DNA of 25,604 nt from an uncultured Sutterella sp. (GCA_905192805.1 CAJJMF010000007.1:1-25604), one strand, 5' to 3'; positions 15,035-23,475 are shown, counted from the stretch's first letter. A program made the numbers and translations. The notes: generated by a model not told the origin, from the letters alone.

Positions 15035-15913
15035 TTAAGACACAGCCGCGGCACCACCGACGATTTCGGTAATTTCCTTGGTAATGCCAGCTTGACGAGT
15101 CTTGTTATAGACGAGTTGCAAATCATCAATAAGCTTCTTCGCGTTATCCGAGGCGGCCTTCATAGCCACCATACGAGCGCTCTGTTCCGAAGCCATATTT
15201 TCAACAACTGCCTGATAAATCAAAGCTTCAACGTAACGTTTAAGAAGCTCATCGAGAACAGTTTCTGCATCAGGTTCGTAGAGATAGTCCCACGAATACT
15301 GACGAGAATCATCCACCTCGGACAAGTAATCGTCCGTCAGAGGTAAGAGCTGTTCAATAACAGGCTGCTGCTTCATTGCATTAATAAAGCGAGAGTAGGC
15401 CAGATGCACAGCATCCACCTTTCCGTCCAAATAGTCCTGAATCTGAACGCGAATCGCGCCAATGAGACGGTCTAAATTCGGACGGTCACCAAGTTGAACA
15501 ACTTGGCTAACCAGCGGAACACCAAGGTGCTGCAGGAAGTTCAGACCTTTATTACCAATAGCAGTCGCCTGAACGGAGACGCCTTCAGACGTCCAGTCCT
15601 TCACTTTCTGAAGGACCTGACGTTGAATATTGGTATTCAAAGGACCTGCCAACCCTTTATCGGTCGTCACAACGATCAGACCGATTTTCTTGGCACCTTC
15701 ATGTTGGACGAGGAAAGGATGCTTGTACTCAGAATTGGCACGAGCCAAATGTGAGCAGATCACACGGATCTTGTCGCCATAGGGGCGAGCAGCCAACATC
15801 CTGTCCTGCGTCTTGCGCATCTTCGAGGCCGCAACCATTTCCATCGCCTTGGTGATCTTACGCGTATTTTGTACGCTCTTGATCTTTCCGCGAATTTCCT
15901 TTGTACTGGGCAT
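15035..15913 (-). CDS. atpG: F1Fo ATP synthase subunit gamma
   Basis: Gamma is the rotating shaft inside the alpha3beta3 ring. The 292-residue protein begins MPSTKEIRGKIKSVQNTRKI and continues TKAMEMVAASKMRK, the near-invariant N-terminal helix. It ends with the paired C-terminal helix ARMVAMKAASDNAKKLIDDL followed by NKTRQAGITKEITEIVGGAAA. Both coiled-coil helices are complete. GAGGA lies about ten bases before the ATG, and the gene follows atpA by 29 bases. Confidence 0.98.
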   Translation of the reverse strand: MPSTKEIRGKIKSVQNTRKITKAMEMVAASKMRKTQDRMLAARPYGDKIRVICSHLARANSEYKHPFLVQHEGAKKIGLIVVTTDKGLAGPLNTNIQRQVLQKVKDWTSEGVSVQATAIGNKGLNFLQHLGVPLVSQVVQLGDRPNLDRLIGAIRVQIQDYLDGKVDAVHLAYSRFINAMKQQPVIEQLLPLTDDYLSEVDDSRQYSWDYLYEPDAETVLDELLKRYVEALIYQAVVENMASEQSARMVAMKAASDNAKKLIDDLQLVYNKTRQAGITKEITEIVGGAAAVS

Positions 15914-15942
15914 GGGATTTCGGTCCTCTAAGATTTAAATGC

Positions 15943-17484
15943 TTAGTAAGCACCAGCCTTCTTGAAGTCGGCAATCGCATCCTTAAGCTTGGCTTCGATA
16001 TCTTTATCAAGAGCCTTCTTGGATTCAATTTCGTCAACAAGAGCAGCGTGATGAGTCTTCAAGTAGTCGCGCATACCACGTTCGACACGCAGAGCATCCG
16101 ACACCTTGACGTCGTCATAGGCACCTTCATTCACTGCGAACAAAACGAGGGATTCTTCCCAAACCTGTAAAGGCTGGTACTGCGGCTGCTTCATCAATTC
16201 GGTAACGAGACGACCGCGATCGAGCTGTTTGCGCGTGACCTTATCCAAGTCGGAAGCAAACTGAGCGAAAGCAGCCAATTCACGGTACTGAGCCAAAGCC
16301 AAACGCACGCCACCACCGAGCTTCTTCACGATCTTCGTCTGAGCGGCACCACCCACGCGAGACACCGAAATACCCGGGTTAATAGCCGGACGGATACCCG
16401 CATTGAACAAGTCCGTTTCCAAGAAGATCTGACCGTCGGTAATAGAAATCACGTTGGTCGGCACGAAAGCCGTAACGTCGCCGGCCTGAGTTTCAATGAT
16501 CGGCAAAGCGGTCATCGAACCCGTCTTACCCTTGACTTCGCCATTGGTAAAACGTTCAACGTAGTTCGCATTCACACGCGCTGCACGTTCGAGCAAGCGG
16601 CTGTGGAGGTAGAACACGTCACCAGGGTACGCTTCACGTCCCGGCGGACGGCGCAACAACAGAGAGATCTGACGATAAGCCCAAGCCTGCTTGGTCAAGT
16701 CGTCATAAACAATCAAGGAGTCCTGACCACGGTCGCGGAAGTATTCACCCATCGTAGCCCCTGCGTAAGGAGCGATGTACTGCATAGCAGCCGATTCAGA
16801 GGCCGTAGCAGCCACCACGATGGTGTATTCCATAGCGCCGTACTGTTCCAACTTACGCACCACGTTGGCAATCGTAGAGGCCTTCTGGCCGATAGCCACG
16901 TAAACGCAAATCAGGTCCTTGCCCTTCTGGTTGATGATCGTGTCGATAGCCACGGCCGTCTTACCCGTCTGGCGGTCGCCAATGATCAATTCACGCTGAC
17001 CACGGCCAATCGGCACCATGGAGTCAACGGACTTCAAACCGGTCTGCACCGGCTGAGACACGGACTGACGATCAATAACGCCAGGAGCCACCTTTTCGAC
17101 CACGTCGAACTGTTTGGCTTCGATCGGACCCTTACCGTCGATCGGCTGACCAAGGGCATTCACCACACGGCCAATCAATTCAGGACCAACGGGGACAGAG
17201 AGAATGCGACCCGTCGTCTTGACAGTGTCGCCTTCAGAAATATGTTCGTAGGAACCCAAAATAACAGCACCAACGGAATCACGTTCCAAGTTAAGAGCCA
17301 GACCGTAGGTGTTATTCGGGAATTCCAACATTTCGCCCTGCATCACGTCGCTAAGACCGTGAACACGGCAGATACCGTCGGTCACGGAGACGACGGTGCC
17401 TTGCGTGCGAAGATCAGCGGAAACGCCGAGGTCTTCGATACGCTTCTTCAGCAATTCGCTGATTTCACTGGGATTGAGTTGCAT
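15943..17484 (-). CDS. atpA: F1Fo ATP synthase subunit alpha
   Basis: Alpha holds the non-catalytic nucleotide sites and supplies the arginine finger to beta. The 513-residue protein equals the E. coli length. Walker A is GDRQTGKTA at 169-177, and the signature PAINPGISVSRVGGAAQ contains the arginine finger. The N-terminal helix MQLNPSEISELLKKRI is the usual delta-binding segment. GGAG lies seven bases before the ATG. The gene starts 17 bases after the atpH stop. Confidence 0.99.
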   Translation of the reverse strand: MQLNPSEISELLKKRIEDLGVSADLRTQGTVVSVTDGICRVHGLSDVMQGEMLEFPNNTYGLALNLERDSVGAVILGSYEHISEGDTVKTTGRILSVPVGPELIGRVVNALGQPIDGKGPIEAKQFDVVEKVAPGVIDRQSVSQPVQTGLKSVDSMVPIGRGQRELIIGDRQTGKTAVAIDTIINQKGKDLICVYVAIGQKASTIANVVRKLEQYGAMEYTIVVAATASESAAMQYIAPYAGATMGEYFRDRGQDSLIVYDDLTKQAWAYRQISLLLRRPPGREAYPGDVFYLHSRLLERAARVNANYVERFTNGEVKGKTGSMTALPIIETQAGDVTAFVPTNVISITDGQIFLETDLFNAGIRPAINPGISVSRVGGAAQTKIVKKLGGGVRLALAQYRELAAFAQFASDLDKVTRKQLDRGRLVTELMKQPQYQPLQVWEESLVLFAVNEGAYDDVKVSDALRVERGMRDYLKTHHAALVDEIESKKALDKDIEAKLKDAIADFKKAGAY

Positions 17485-17501
17485 CTTACAGCTCCGATAA
17501 T

Positions 17502-18053
17502 TTAAGCGGTGAGCGCGGATTTCATCTGAGATAGACGAGCGCGGATCGAACCATCCAAAAGTTTGTCGCCGACACGAACCCGTACACCACCAATCAGTTC
17601 GGGGTTAACCGTAACGACCGGGTGAAGAGTTAAGCCAGAAAACTTCTTTGAAAGCGATTCGACCAAACCATCAATTTCAGATTGGCTAAGCTCAAAGGCT
17701 GTCTCAATATAAGCGTCAGCCACGCCTTCGGATAAAAGTTTCAGCTCACGGAACTGAGTGGCGATTTCAGGTAAAGCTTCCACACGGCCATTTTCGATGA
17801 CCACACGCAAGAGGTTTTGGGCAGCTGTAGAAGCAGTTGCACCAAAAACCCCAGTGATCAGGTCGAACAGTTGAGCGTTGGTTAGTTTAGGATCACCAAC
17901 CATGGAAGCAGCCTGAGGATCGCGAGCGAATTGAGCGTATGCTTCAACCGCTTCAAGAGCCTGAGCCATTTCATCTGCGCCAGCATTACGATCTTTCAGG
18001 GCATCCATAAGAGCCTGAGCGTAGGGGCGCGCAATCGTCGAAAGTTCAGCCAT
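17502..18053 (-). CDS. atpH: F1Fo ATP synthase subunit delta
   Basis: Delta ties the peripheral stalk to the top of F1 as part of the stator. The 183-residue protein begins MAELSTIARPYAQALMDAL, the usual IARPYAxAL opening, and ends with the family signature NPELIGGVRVRVGDKLLDGSIRARLSQM, here split across residues 150-177. It starts only two bases after the atpF stop, with its ribosome site inside atpF, which suggests translational coupling to the b subunit. Confidence 0.97.
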   Translation of the reverse strand: MAELSTIARPYAQALMDALKDRNAGADEMAQALEAVEAYAQFARDPQAASMVGDPKLTNAQLFDLITGVFGATASTAAQNLLRVVIENGRVEALPEIATQFRELKLLSEGVADAYIETAFELSQSEIDGLVESLSKKFSGLTLHPVVTVNPELIGGVRVRVGDKLLDGSIRARLSQMKSALTA

Positions 18054-18055
18054 AG

Positions 18056-18526
18056 TTAGAGCTTCGCCTTCAACTGTTCAAGCAAATTGGCATGAACAGT
18101 TTTATCAACTTCGCGATTCAAGATCTGTTCTGCACCGGCAACTGCCAAGGCAGCCACTTCATCACGGAGAGTATCTCGAGCACGCTGCATTTCCTGAGCA
18201 GCTTCAGCACGTGCATTTTCGATAATGCGTTCAGCTTCGACCTGAGCCTGAGCTTTCGCTTCATCGATGATGGACTGAGCACGTTTTTCGCCGTCAGAAA
18301 CGATTGTAGAAGCGCGAGAACGAGCATCGGCTTCGATCGCCTTGCCCTGTTCTGTCGCTACCGCCAAAGCCTGTTCGCCCTTGTTAGCGGCGGCCAAGCC
18401 TTCGGCGATCTTCTTCTGCCGCTCTTCGATCGCATGGATCAGAGGCGGCCAAATGTACTTCATGGTGATCCAAGCACCAAGGAAGAACACGATCATCTGA
18501 ATAAACAGAGAGGCATTAATGTTCAT
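18056..18526 (-). CDS. atpF: F1Fo ATP synthase subunit b
   Basis: Subunit b is the membrane-anchored peripheral stalk. The 156-residue protein (same as E. coli) has one N-terminal membrane helix (about 5-25, SLFIQMIVFFLGAWITMKYI) and then a long Ala/Glu/Lys/Arg-rich helix that forms the dimeric coiled coil. The ribosome site is weak (GGGG about eight to ten bases upstream). It is set apart from atpE by 103 bases containing a possible attenuator and a perfect inverted repeat, the widest gap inside the operon. Confidence 0.97.
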   Translation of the reverse strand: MNINASLFIQMIVFFLGAWITMKYIWPPLIHAIEERQKKIAEGLAAANKGEQALAVATEQGKAIEADARSRASTIVSDGEKRAQSIIDEAKAQAQVEAERIIENARAEAAQEMQRARDTLRDEVAALAVAGAEQILNREVDKTVHANLLEQLKAKL

Positions 18527-18542
18527 TGTTGAACCCCGTTCA

Positions 18543-18585
18543 CGTTAACTACACTCCTCAGGCCTTCTGTAGAGCGTAGTTAACG
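18543..18585. repeat. Perfect 10-base inverted repeat in the atpE-atpF gap
   Basis: CGTTAACTAC (18543-18552) and GTAGTTAACG (18576-18585) are exact inverted copies 23 bases apart. An alternative, mutually exclusive pairing is CTACA (18549-18553) with TGTAG (18569-18573). The structure ends 17 bases before the atpF start. Confidence 0.65.
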
Positions 18586-18594
18586 GCGTCATTG

Positions 18595-18625
18595 AAAAAA
18601 AAGACGTTTTTGCTTTGCCAAAAAC
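18595..18625 (-). terminator. Weak terminator-like hairpin (possible attenuator) directly after atpE
   Basis: On the - strand GTTTTTG pairs with CAAAAAC (7 pairs, loop GCAAAG), then GTC and eight Ts. The stem is A-U rich, so termination would be partial. It starts five bases after the atpE stop codon. Confidence 0.5.
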
Positions 18626-18629
18626 TGGA

Positions 18630-18869
18630 TTAGGCAAACGGGTTAGCAAATGCGAACATCATAGCGATACCGACACCAATCAAGAAGGCGGCGTCGATAA
18701 GACCAGCAAGAAGGAACATCTTGGTCTGGAGGGTTTCCATGAGCTCGGGCTGGCGAGCAGAGGATTCAAGGTACTTAGAACCCATGATAGCGATACCAAG
18801 GCAAGCACCAAGAGCACCAAGACTGATAATCAGGCCGCAAGCAAGAGCCACGAAAGCGACGTTGGTCAT
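18630..18869 (-). CDS. atpE: F1Fo ATP synthase subunit c (proteolipid)
   Basis: Subunit c forms the rotating membrane ring that carries ions. The 79-residue hairpin has two membrane helices (about 5-30 and 52-74) joined by the polar loop ARQPEL (Arg39-Gln40-Pro41). The essential ion-binding acid is Asp59 in GLIDAAFLIGVG. An Asp there, with Ala and Phe after it and no Gln/Glu/Ser sodium signature, points to a proton-driven enzyme. It has the best ribosome site in the operon, AGGAGT six bases before the ATG (18876-18881), as expected for a subunit needed in many copies. Confidence 0.98.
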   Translation of the reverse strand: MTNVAFVALACGLIISLGALGACLGIAIMGSKYLESSARQPELMETLQTKMFLLAGLIDAAFLIGVGIAMMFAFANPFA

Positions 18870-18927
18870 TTAAAAACTCCTAAAGCTATAAAAAGGGAGT
18901 AGTTAGAAGGAAAAATTTGGCTAATTG

Positions 18928-19752
18928 TTAGTGATGGCTGTGAGCTTGGCCAATGTAGACCAAGGTCAACATCATAAAGATGAAGGCCTGCAACAAAACA
19001 ATCAACACATGGAAAAGCCACCAGCCTAAACCAGCAAGGGCTTGTCCAACACCTGCACCCACCATTCCGAGCGGTCCATGTTCAAGCATGTAACCACCCA
19101 AAAGGGCAAGAAGGAAGAATAACAACTCACCAGCATACATGTTGCCGAAAAGTCGCATCCCCAGGGAAACAAACTTGGCCAAGTATTCAATAATGTTAAG
19201 CAACAAATTGCAAGGCCATAAAAGAGGATTAGAACCGAACGGAGCCGTAAAGAGCTCCACAAAGAATCCCGACAGTCCCTTGACCTTGATTCCATAATAA
19301 ATCATGAGAACCAAGACACCAAGCGACATCCCCAACGTACCGTTCAAATCGGCCGTAGGCAAGGGACGTAAATGGCTCAGACCCATCGGATGAGCGATCG
19401 CTGGTAACAAATCCACAGGGATCAAGTCGATGGCATTCATCAACGTCACCCAGCAGAACACTGTTGAAGCAAGCGGAGCGATGAAGGTACGATCGCCATG
19501 CACGATGTTTTTGGCCTGATTATTGACCATTTCCACCAGCATTTCGACAGCACACTGCATCTTTCCCGGAACACCGGAAGTCGCTTTCTTAGCGCCAGCA
19601 CGCAATAAGAAGAACATAACCACCAAACTCAACACGGAGAAGAAAATGGTGTCGTAGTTCACAACGGAAAAATCAACAATCGACTGCTTCGCCGAAGCGA
19701 GGTGAGCCATATGATGTTGAATATATTCAGTAGCGGTAAGGCCGTTTGCCAT
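18928..19752 (-). CDS. atpB: F1Fo ATP synthase subunit a
   Basis: Subunit a is the Fo stator channel against which the c ring turns. The 274-residue protein has five to six membrane helices. The essential arginine is Arg200 in SLGMRLFGNMYAGEL, and the last helix contains LLQAFIFMMLTLVYI. The C-terminus is His-rich (AHSHH). AAGGA lies eight to nine bases before the ATG and overlaps the stop codon of atpI, so the two are probably coupled. The N-terminal region TATEYIQHHMAHL is typical of betaproteobacterial members. Confidence 0.98.
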   Translation of the reverse strand: MANGLTATEYIQHHMAHLASAKQSIVDFSVVNYDTIFFSVLSLVVMFFLLRAGAKKATSGVPGKMQCAVEMLVEMVNNQAKNIVHGDRTFIAPLASTVFCWVTLMNAIDLIPVDLLPAIAHPMGLSHLRPLPTADLNGTLGMSLGVLVLMIYYGIKVKGLSGFFVELFTAPFGSNPLLWPCNLLLNIIEYLAKFVSLGMRLFGNMYAGELLFFLLALLGGYMLEHGPLGMVGAGVGQALAGLGWWLFHVLIVLLQAFIFMMLTLVYIGQAHSHH

Positions 19753-19764
19753 GGATACCGATCC

Positions 19765-20184
19765 TTAGTGTTTTTTAAACAGGATTACAAAGTAGCTGTT
19801 CGCGACAGCGATTATTGAAACAATAAACGCAGGCCAGTGAAGAGCTTCGTAGTATCCGACCACCATTGCCCAAAGGGTAATGACGACCAGAATTTTGACA
19901 AACTCCCCGAAGAAAACGCGATAAGGGCTGGCCTTATAGGATCTCTTTATCATTCTGGGCATTGCGAGAAACAATGCCAACACTGTTGAGGGGACTGCAT
20001 AAGCCAGCCCTCCCAATAACGCAGACAGCCCTGCGTTTTGCCCTACGCATAAAGCAAAACCTAGTGCTGTCACCAAAACGACTACATATTGCGTTAAGGA
20101 AACGCGAATAAGATCAGATAATACGAGCATCCTTAACACAAAATCGGGGGATGTTAGTCCGTTGCATTCTAAGTTTTGTTGCAC
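19765..20184 (-). CDS. atpI: ATP synthase accessory protein AtpI (subunit I)
   Basis: This is a small membrane protein with four hydrophobic segments and a basic loop (PRMIKRSYKASPYRVFFGEFVK), placed immediately upstream of atpB. AtpI is a non-structural helper reported to assist c-ring assembly or magnesium supply. The start is uncertain. The longest frame begins with GTG at 20184 (139 residues) without a ribosome site. An ATG at 20130 (121 residues) begins closer to the first helix, but its AAGG directly abuts the start codon. The identification rests on position, size and topology more than on strong motifs. Confidence 0.85.
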   Translation of the reverse strand: MQQNLECNGLTSPDFVLRMLVLSDLIRVSLTQYVVVLVTALGFALCVGQNAGLSALLGGLAYAVPSTVLALFLAMPRMIKRSYKASPYRVFFGEFVKILVVITLWAMVVGYYEALHWPAFIVSIIAVANSYFVILFKKH

Positions 20185-20319
20185 TCAGATACAACTAACT
20201 ATAAGAAGTACATCAAATACCACCTTAGTGATACAAAACATACTAAATGTTCTTTTTTCAACGAGAGCAGACAGGCTGTCACTCGCCCAAAAGTACGAAC
20301 GGCATGATATCACACCTCA

Positions 20320-20348
20320 GTCATATTTAGTAGCAAAGTTCTTGTCTA
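20320..20348 (-). promoter_or_regulatory. Possible promoter of the atp operon
   Basis: On the - strand TAGACA (20343-20348) and TATGAC (20320-20325) are 17 bases apart, matching consensus at five and four of six positions. Transcription would begin near 20313, about 130-180 bases before atpI. An 11-base palindrome, GACAGGCTGTC, lies in the leader at 20270-20280. Confidence 0.4.
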
Positions 20349-20365
20349 TCTACTCTAAGTAATGG

Positions 20366-20390
20366 GTTTCTTGTCCTTAGGACAAAGAAC
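20366..20390. repeat. Inverted repeat after parB
   Basis: TTGTCC and GGACAA flank a three-base tip (20371-20385), and outer bases extend the stem with an internal loop. It lies 30 bases after the parB stop. No T run follows on the - strand, so termination by this hairpin is doubtful and readthrough into atp is possible. Confidence 0.4.
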
Positions 20391-20419
20391 GTCCCACCAA
20401 AATGACGGTCGAATGTGGT

Positions 20420-21307
20420 TTATTCCTCTTTTTGAATTTTGTCTACGATACCTTGCAGTTGTTCCAGATTCGCAAATTCAATAATGATCTTGCCTTTGCC
20501 TTTTTTGTTAGCAGATAGCTTCACGGTTGTTCCTAGCGCATCAGCAAGCGCCTCTTCCAGACGCAGATCATCGCGCGTCTTAATAACCACCTTGGCTCGA
20601 GTGGGCTTTTGCTCAGAGTGTCGTTGAACAAGTGCCTCCGTCTGACGCACATTGAGCCCTTTGGCCACAATCTCATTGGCATACATGATTTGCTCAGCAG
20701 CAGGCAATGTCAATAAAGCACGGGCATGCCCCATCGACAGCGTTCCCGAACGCACCATGGCCTGTACTTCGGTTGTCAACCCCAGCAGTCGTAAGGCATT
20801 CGTCGTTGCTGCTCGAGAACGTCCTAAGGCTTGAGCGGCTTCTTCATGCGTAAAAGAAAACTCCTCAACGAGGCGTTGAATCCCCTGTGCCTCATCCATA
20901 GGGTTAAGATCCTCACGTTGTAAGTTTTCAATCAACGCGAGAGCCAAAGTTGTTTTGTCATCCAAACGACGAACAATGACGGGAATCTCTGTCAATCCCG
21001 CCATATTCGCCGCACGAAAGCGTCGCTCGCCCGCAATAATCTCGTAGCGATCTGGTTCAGAAGGGTGAGGACGTACAGAAATGGGGTTGAGAATCCCTTG
21101 AGCTTTAATCGAGGCCGCAAGATCGGCAAGCCCATCCGTTGAAATTTGCTCACGCGGTTGCATCATCCCAGGGAGAATCTTGTCAATCGCCATCATTTCC
21201 ATGAGCGGTTCTTGCTCATTGCTGGGCAATTTCATATCCTCTATGGAATTAAAGAGAGCATCTAACCCTCTACCTAATCCTTTCTTTTTTGCTTCTGCCA
21301 CGACCAA
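20420..21307 (-). CDS. parB: Chromosome partitioning protein ParB (Spo0J family)
   Basis: ParB binds parS sites near the origin and spreads along DNA as a CTP-dependent clamp; with ParA it segregates the new origins. The 295-residue protein has the N-terminal KKKGLGRGLDALFN segment that stimulates ParA. The CTP-binding motifs are GERRFRAA at 93-100 and ENLQRED at 127-133, and a helix-turn-helix (HEEAAQALGRSRAATTNALRLL) spans about 154-175. The C-terminal dimer domain is Lys-rich. The start is not ATG: TTG at 21307, six bases after AAGG, or GTG at 21301 two codons later. It follows parA by 18 bases. Confidence 0.97.
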   Translation of the reverse strand: MVVAEAKKKGLGRGLDALFNSIEDMKLPSNEQEPLMEMMAIDKILPGMMQPREQISTDGLADLAASIKAQGILNPISVRPHPSEPDRYEIIAGERRFRAANMAGLTEIPVIVRRLDDKTTLALALIENLQREDLNPMDEAQGIQRLVEEFSFTHEEAAQALGRSRAATTNALRLLGLTTEVQAMVRSGTLSMGHARALLTLPAAEQIMYANEIVAKGLNVRQTEALVQRHSEQKPTRAKVVIKTRDDLRLEEALADALGTTVKLSANKKGKGKIIIEFANLEQLQGIVDKIQKEE

Positions 21308-21325
21308 CTTACCCCTTCTCTGGGT

Positions 21326-22090
21326 TTACCCCAAACGCTCAATTAATTCTTGTGCACAGGCAATATATGCCTTAGCGCCTTTGCTGGATTTATCGTAAAT
21401 CACCCCAGGCATCCCATAACTCGGAGCTTCGGCTAAACGCACATTGCGCGGGATTATCGTTTTAAATACCTTGTCTCCGAAGTGCTGATCCAACTGCTGA
21501 CTCACTTGCTGTTGTAATGTCACACGCGGGTCATACATCACACGTAGTAGCGTGATAATGCGTAATTGGCGATTCTTTTCCGAGTGGATTCGACGCACGG
21601 TATTGATTAAATCACTCAACCCTTCTAGTGCGTAATACTCACATTGCATCGGAATCAATACACCTTGTGCACAACAAAAGGCATTGAGTGTCAGCATGGA
21701 TAAACTCGGCGGACAGTCGATAAGTACAAAATCATAGCGAGACTGCACTGGCTCTAACGCCGTTTTAAGGCGCAAATCGCGATTATCCAATCCCACTAAT
21801 TCAACTTCAGCCCCAGCCAACTCACGGTTTGCCGGTAGTAAGTCAAAACCACCCACTTCCGAGTGCACTACCACATCATCGAAGGAGGCAGTCCCCAGCA
21901 AGAGTTCATACACCGTTTTTTGGACCGTACGTTTATCAACCCCTCCCCCCATCGTGCCATTGCCCTGAGGGTCTAAGTCAATTAACAATACGCGCTTTTT
22001 TTGTTGCACTAACGCTGCCGCCAAATTGACGGCGGTCGTGGTTTTACCCACTCCTCCCTTCTGATTGGCGATACAAAGAATATGAGTCAT
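21326..22090 (-). CDS. parA: Chromosome partitioning ATPase ParA (Soj family)
   Basis: ParA is the DNA-binding ATPase that moves ParB-parS complexes. The 254-residue protein starts MTHILCIANQKGGVGKTTTA, giving the deviant Walker A motif KGGVGKTT at 11-18 with its signature lysine (Lys11). The downstream blocks LLIDLDPQGN and FVLIDCPPSLSMLT are standard. It lacks an N-terminal DNA-binding extension, as in chromosomal rather than plasmid type Ia proteins. No clear ribosome site precedes the ATG, so translation may depend on the upstream genes. It precedes parB directly and follows the second marC-family gene by 31 bases. Confidence 0.98.
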   Translation of the reverse strand: MTHILCIANQKGGVGKTTTAVNLAAALVQQKKRVLLIDLDPQGNGTMGGGVDKRTVQKTVYELLLGTASFDDVVVHSEVGGFDLLPANRELAGAEVELVGLDNRDLRLKTALEPVQSRYDFVLIDCPPSLSMLTLNAFCCAQGVLIPMQCEYYALEGLSDLINTVRRIHSEKNRQLRIITLLRVMYDPRVTLQQQVSQQLDQHFGDKVFKTIIPRNVRLAEAPSYGMPGVIYDKSSKGAKAYIACAQELIERLG

Positions 22091-22121
22091 AGTTTTTGTT
22101 TAGTTTGAGATATCTTACATT

Positions 22122-22775
22122 CTAGGGCTTTGGGGCATTGAGCGTGAGCCACAATTCAGAGAATCCTTGCCACCAAATTGCCACTCCCAAACAAATGAGG
22201 ATAAACGCAAAAATTCTGGCCAGTGCGTCAGCACCTGTCACCCCTACCGCTTTACTCAAACGATCACTGTAACGATAGCAAGCCCAAATCGTAGCCACCA
22301 TAGCGAGAGTAGCAATCAGTGTTCCTAGGATATGCTCGGCATCCCGAGGTAAGCTCGTCCCTAACGCCACGGACACAGCAATCCCACCAGGCCCTGTCGT
22401 CAGTGGCAGGGTAAAGGGATAAAAAGCCATGGATTTCAGTTTTGCACGCGACAGAGGGGGGGCATCAGGTGTCGTTTCTTCTTGAGGCGGCGCATTTAAA
22501 GCATTCCATCCCGCTACAAAGAGTACACATCCCCCCGCAACACGCAGTACCCCGACTGAAATACCAAAAAAACTCAAAATCAAATGCCCACACGACAAGC
22601 AGACAATCAGAATAATGAGGGAATAAAGAGAGATACGATTGGCCACAAATGCTCGATCACGGTCGGACAGCATGGACGTCATCGTACAAAAAAACATCGC
22701 TCCACTAAAAGGATTGATAACAGGTAGTAGCGTTGAATAGGAAAGGACAAACGCACTTACAACAGCACTGAACAT
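22122..22775 (-). CDS. MarC/SnatA-family integral membrane protein (second copy)
   Basis: This 217-residue protein with about six membrane segments is related to the + strand protein at 266-913. The shared landmarks are INPFSG in the first helix, the FFGIS-GVLRVAGG block, P---TTGPGGIAVSVALG, and a final helix with ILICLGVAIWWQG. The two differ greatly elsewhere, including a Pro/Glu-rich loop (PPQEETTPDAPP) after helix three. GGAG lies seven bases before the ATG. It sits between rsmG and parA in the same direction, with 47 and 31 bases on either side, and so is likely cotranscribed with them. Its substrate is unknown, and no link to segregation is evident from its sequence. Confidence 0.88.
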   Translation of the reverse strand: MFSAVVSAFVLSYSTLLPVINPFSGAMFFCTMTSMLSDRDRAFVANRISLYSLIILIVCLSCGHLILSFFGISVGVLRVAGGCVLFVAGWNALNAPPQEETTPDAPPLSRAKLKSMAFYPFTLPLTTGPGGIAVSVALGTSLPRDAEHILGTLIATLAMVATIWACYRYSDRLSKAVGVTGADALARIFAFILICLGVAIWWQGFSELWLTLNAPKP

Positions 22776-22822
22776 TCTTGTTCTCCACTCTTGGTCGTTA
22801 GGGTGTGTTACTCATGCTACGT

Positions 22823-23455
22823 CTAGCCTGCTGTTTTTTCAAGGATAATCACATGCCGTTGCTCATTCAGATAAGGCACATCGAGCGTCACGATCGATTT
22901 AACCCTGACAGTCGAAGGTAACTGTGCAATCTCCTCCTCAGGAACACCCGCTTTCATCGCCAGCCAAACTCCACCGGGTGCCAATAAATGCTGCGTCCAC
23001 TCCACAAAGTCAGACAAGCTCGCAAAGGCTCGTGACGTAATGACGTCGTAGGAGCCTTGGAATTGCTCCACTCTCGTATGCTTTGCTTGGTAGTTGGCCA
23101 ACTTTAGCTGAATGCCTACTTGAGTGAGAAAAGCGATTTTCTTAGCCACCGCATCAACGGCATGTACAGTGAGATCAGGACGCAAAATTGCCAGAGGAAT
23201 CGAGGGAAGCCCTCCCCCCGATCCCACATCTAAAACGCGTTTGGCTTGAGGAAACGAAGCAAATACCGGGACCAATGCAGCTGAGTCCAAAAAGTGATGG
23301 CTCACAATGGCCTCATCCGTCAAAAGAGTGGTCAAGTTGTATACCTTTCCCCATTTCTTTAGCAACGTGGCATAGCTCTGAAACCGATCCATCACCGTGT
23401 CATCGTGATGGAGTCCCAGCGCGATCAACCCTTCCTCTAACGTGCCTTTGTCCAT
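22823..23455 (-). CDS. rsmG: 16S rRNA (guanine-527-N7)-methyltransferase
   Basis: RsmG (GidB) methylates N7 of G527 in 16S rRNA using S-adenosylmethionine; its loss gives low-level streptomycin resistance. The 210-residue protein (E. coli 207) shows WGKVYNLTT at 35-43, HHFLDSAA, the SAM motif VLDVGSGGGLPSIPLAI at 74-90 and SRAFASLSDF. The ribosome site is weak. It starts 20 bases after the mnmG stop, in the classical gidA-gidB order. Confidence 0.97.
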   Translation of the reverse strand: MDKGTLEEGLIALGLHHDDTVMDRFQSYATLLKKWGKVYNLTTLLTDEAIVSHHFLDSAALVPVFASFPQAKRVLDVGSGGGLPSIPLAILRPDLTVHAVDAVAKKIAFLTQVGIQLKLANYQAKHTRVEQFQGSYDVITSRAFASLSDFVEWTQHLLAPGGVWLAMKAGVPEEEIAQLPSTVRVKSIVTLDVPYLNEQRHVIILEKTAG

Positions 23456-23475
23456 AGTATTGCTACTCGCTGTGA

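Noticed and set aside
16603..17505. A 300-codon open frame on the + strand opposite atpA (and a 212-codon frame at 14391-15029 opposite atpD)
   Set aside because: They mirror strongly codon-biased real genes, have no family features or ribosome sites, and are low-complexity His/Arg/Thr-rich translations typical of antisense shadows.
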